From the NCBI GenBank assembly GCA_045537695.1, contig JAZSQB010000025.1, positions 1 through 6,757 on the forward strand: a stretch of 6,757 bases of DNA, written 5' to 3'. This document shows positions 6,495-6,757 of this stretch, one piece after another. The translations under genes and the position numbers were made by a program. Under the pieces are notes generated by a model. The model saw only the letters and a program-made list of their open reading frames with translations, was not told where the DNA came from and made no database searches. Source of the DNA: RGIG2041 sp045537695. Lineage in GTDB: Bacteria; Bacillota; Clostridia; UBA1381; UMGS1253. Position 1 is the first letter of the stretch. Every line of letters begins with the position of its first letter.

Positions 6495-6539
6495 CAGTGA
6501 AAAAAATCAGGAAAATATAGTAGGTCCTATTATTCACTG
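6495..6539 (+). repeat. nested inverted repeats in the transporter leader
   Basis: The outer arms CAGTGAA (6495-6501) and TTCACTG (6533-6539) are perfectly complementary over 7 bases. Inside them lies a near-palindrome at 6517-6533, ATAGTAGG-T-CCTATTAT, with one G-T pair. Base 6533 is shared, so the two would not both be fully paired at once. This could be alternative leader structures or an operator. No known riboswitch was recognised. Confidence 0.35.
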
Positions 6540-6546
6540 TTCACCG

Positions 6547-6578
6547 GACTTAACAAAAGTCGATTTTCGTCGTAATAT
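6547..6578 (+). repeat. 32-base leader element, copy 2
   Basis: This is the partner of 3500-3531, with 26 of 32 identical positions. The GACTT-AACAA-AAGTC inverted repeat is kept, as is ACAAAAGTCGA and the two GTCG cores 10 bases apart (6559 and 6569). Its box-like heptamers AGTCGAT (6558-6564) and CGTCGTA (6568-6574) fit the Spo0A consensus less well than copy 1. It abuts the GGAG ribosome binding site (6579-6582) of the transporter gene. Confidence 0.6.
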
Positions 6579-6590
6579 GGAGAAAAACAT

Positions 6591-6757
6591 ATGGAAATTT
6601 TTAATCTTACCCTAAAACAAATGTTAATGATGTTTAGTTTGATTTTAGTTGGTTTTTTGTTAAGAAAGAAAAGTAAATTGCCGGAAAACTCCGGCACGGT
6701 AATGGCGAAAATGGAAACATTTATTTTTGTGCCTGCGCTTTCTTTGTTTACACAAAT
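6591..6757 (+). CDS. AEC-family transporter, N-terminal part
   Basis: An open frame starts at ATG 6591, 8 bases after GGAG (6579-6582), and is still open at the window edge. 55 residues are visible. They begin MEIFNLTLKQMLMM, then a hydrophobic helix (FSLILVGFLL, about residues 9-24), a basic turn RKKSK, LPENSGTVMAKMETF, and the start of a second helix IFVPALSLFTQ. This matches the start of AEC (auxin efflux carrier, Mem_trans) transporters. Full-length members are membrane proteins with about ten transmembrane helices, and bacterial relatives are often annotated as malate or small organic acid permeases. The substrate cannot be read from this fragment. The gene has its own candidate promoter and leader, including copy 2 of the 32-base element, so it is probably not simply part of the SLH gene unit. 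Confidence 0.82.
   Translation, partial: MEIFNLTLKQMLMMFSLILVGFLLRKKSKLPENSGTVMAKMETFIFVPALSLFTQ

Noticed and set aside
6421..6590. A T-box or other known riboswitch in the transporter leader.
   Set aside because: No T-box antiterminator core (GGGUGGNACCGCG-like) and no hallmark of a common riboswitch class was seen. Only hairpins without known conserved cores are present.
6406..6615. A 69-codon reading frame on the + strand in the intergenic region.
   Set aside because: It has no clear ribosome binding site, low-complexity composition and no recognisable family. It overlaps the well-supported start of the AEC transporter in another frame and covers hairpins and the repeated element.

Overview
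The window reads as a chromosomal segment of a low-to-moderate G+C Gram-positive bacterium, most likely class Clostridia. Three things support this: strong GGAGG-type ribosome binding sites, a DUF1934 (YwiB-like) gene directly in front of argS as in many Firmicutes, and an exported S-layer-homology (SLH) protein. A species cannot be named from the sequence alone.

Layout, all on the + strand. Bases 3-170 are the 3' end of a DUF1934 gene. Bases 191-1867 are a complete arginyl-tRNA synthetase gene (argS). Bases 1894-3348 are a complete secreted carboxy-terminal processing protease (S41 family, PDZ plus peptidoglycan-binding domain). The gaps of 20 and 26 bases suggest one operon, closed by a hairpin terminator at about 3355-3393. 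Bases 3551-6340 encode a 929-residue exported protein with WG-type beta repeats, an uncharacterised middle, three SLH modules and an uncharacterised C-terminal domain. It has its own leader and probably its own promoter. After a second intergenic region, an AEC-family (auxin efflux carrier/malate permease type) transporter starts at 6591 and runs off the window.

How the genes fit together. The first block joins housekeeping translation (argS) to an envelope protease. The SLH protein is probably exported and held on the cell-wall polysaccharide. The transporter belongs to a separate transcription unit. No defence system, CRISPR array, RNA gene or intact mobile element is visible.

The least ordinary feature is in the two intergenic regions flanking the SLH gene. 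Each carries, just upstream of a ribosome binding site, a copy of a 32-base element that is 26/32 identical between them. It combines a GACTT-N5-AAGTC inverted repeat with two GTCG cores exactly 10 bases apart. In the first copy these cores form a tandem pair resembling Spo0A boxes (AGTCGAA, TGTCGAA). The two regions also share other short words in the same order, so the SLH gene may have arrived or duplicated together with a leader, or the two genes may be co-regulated.
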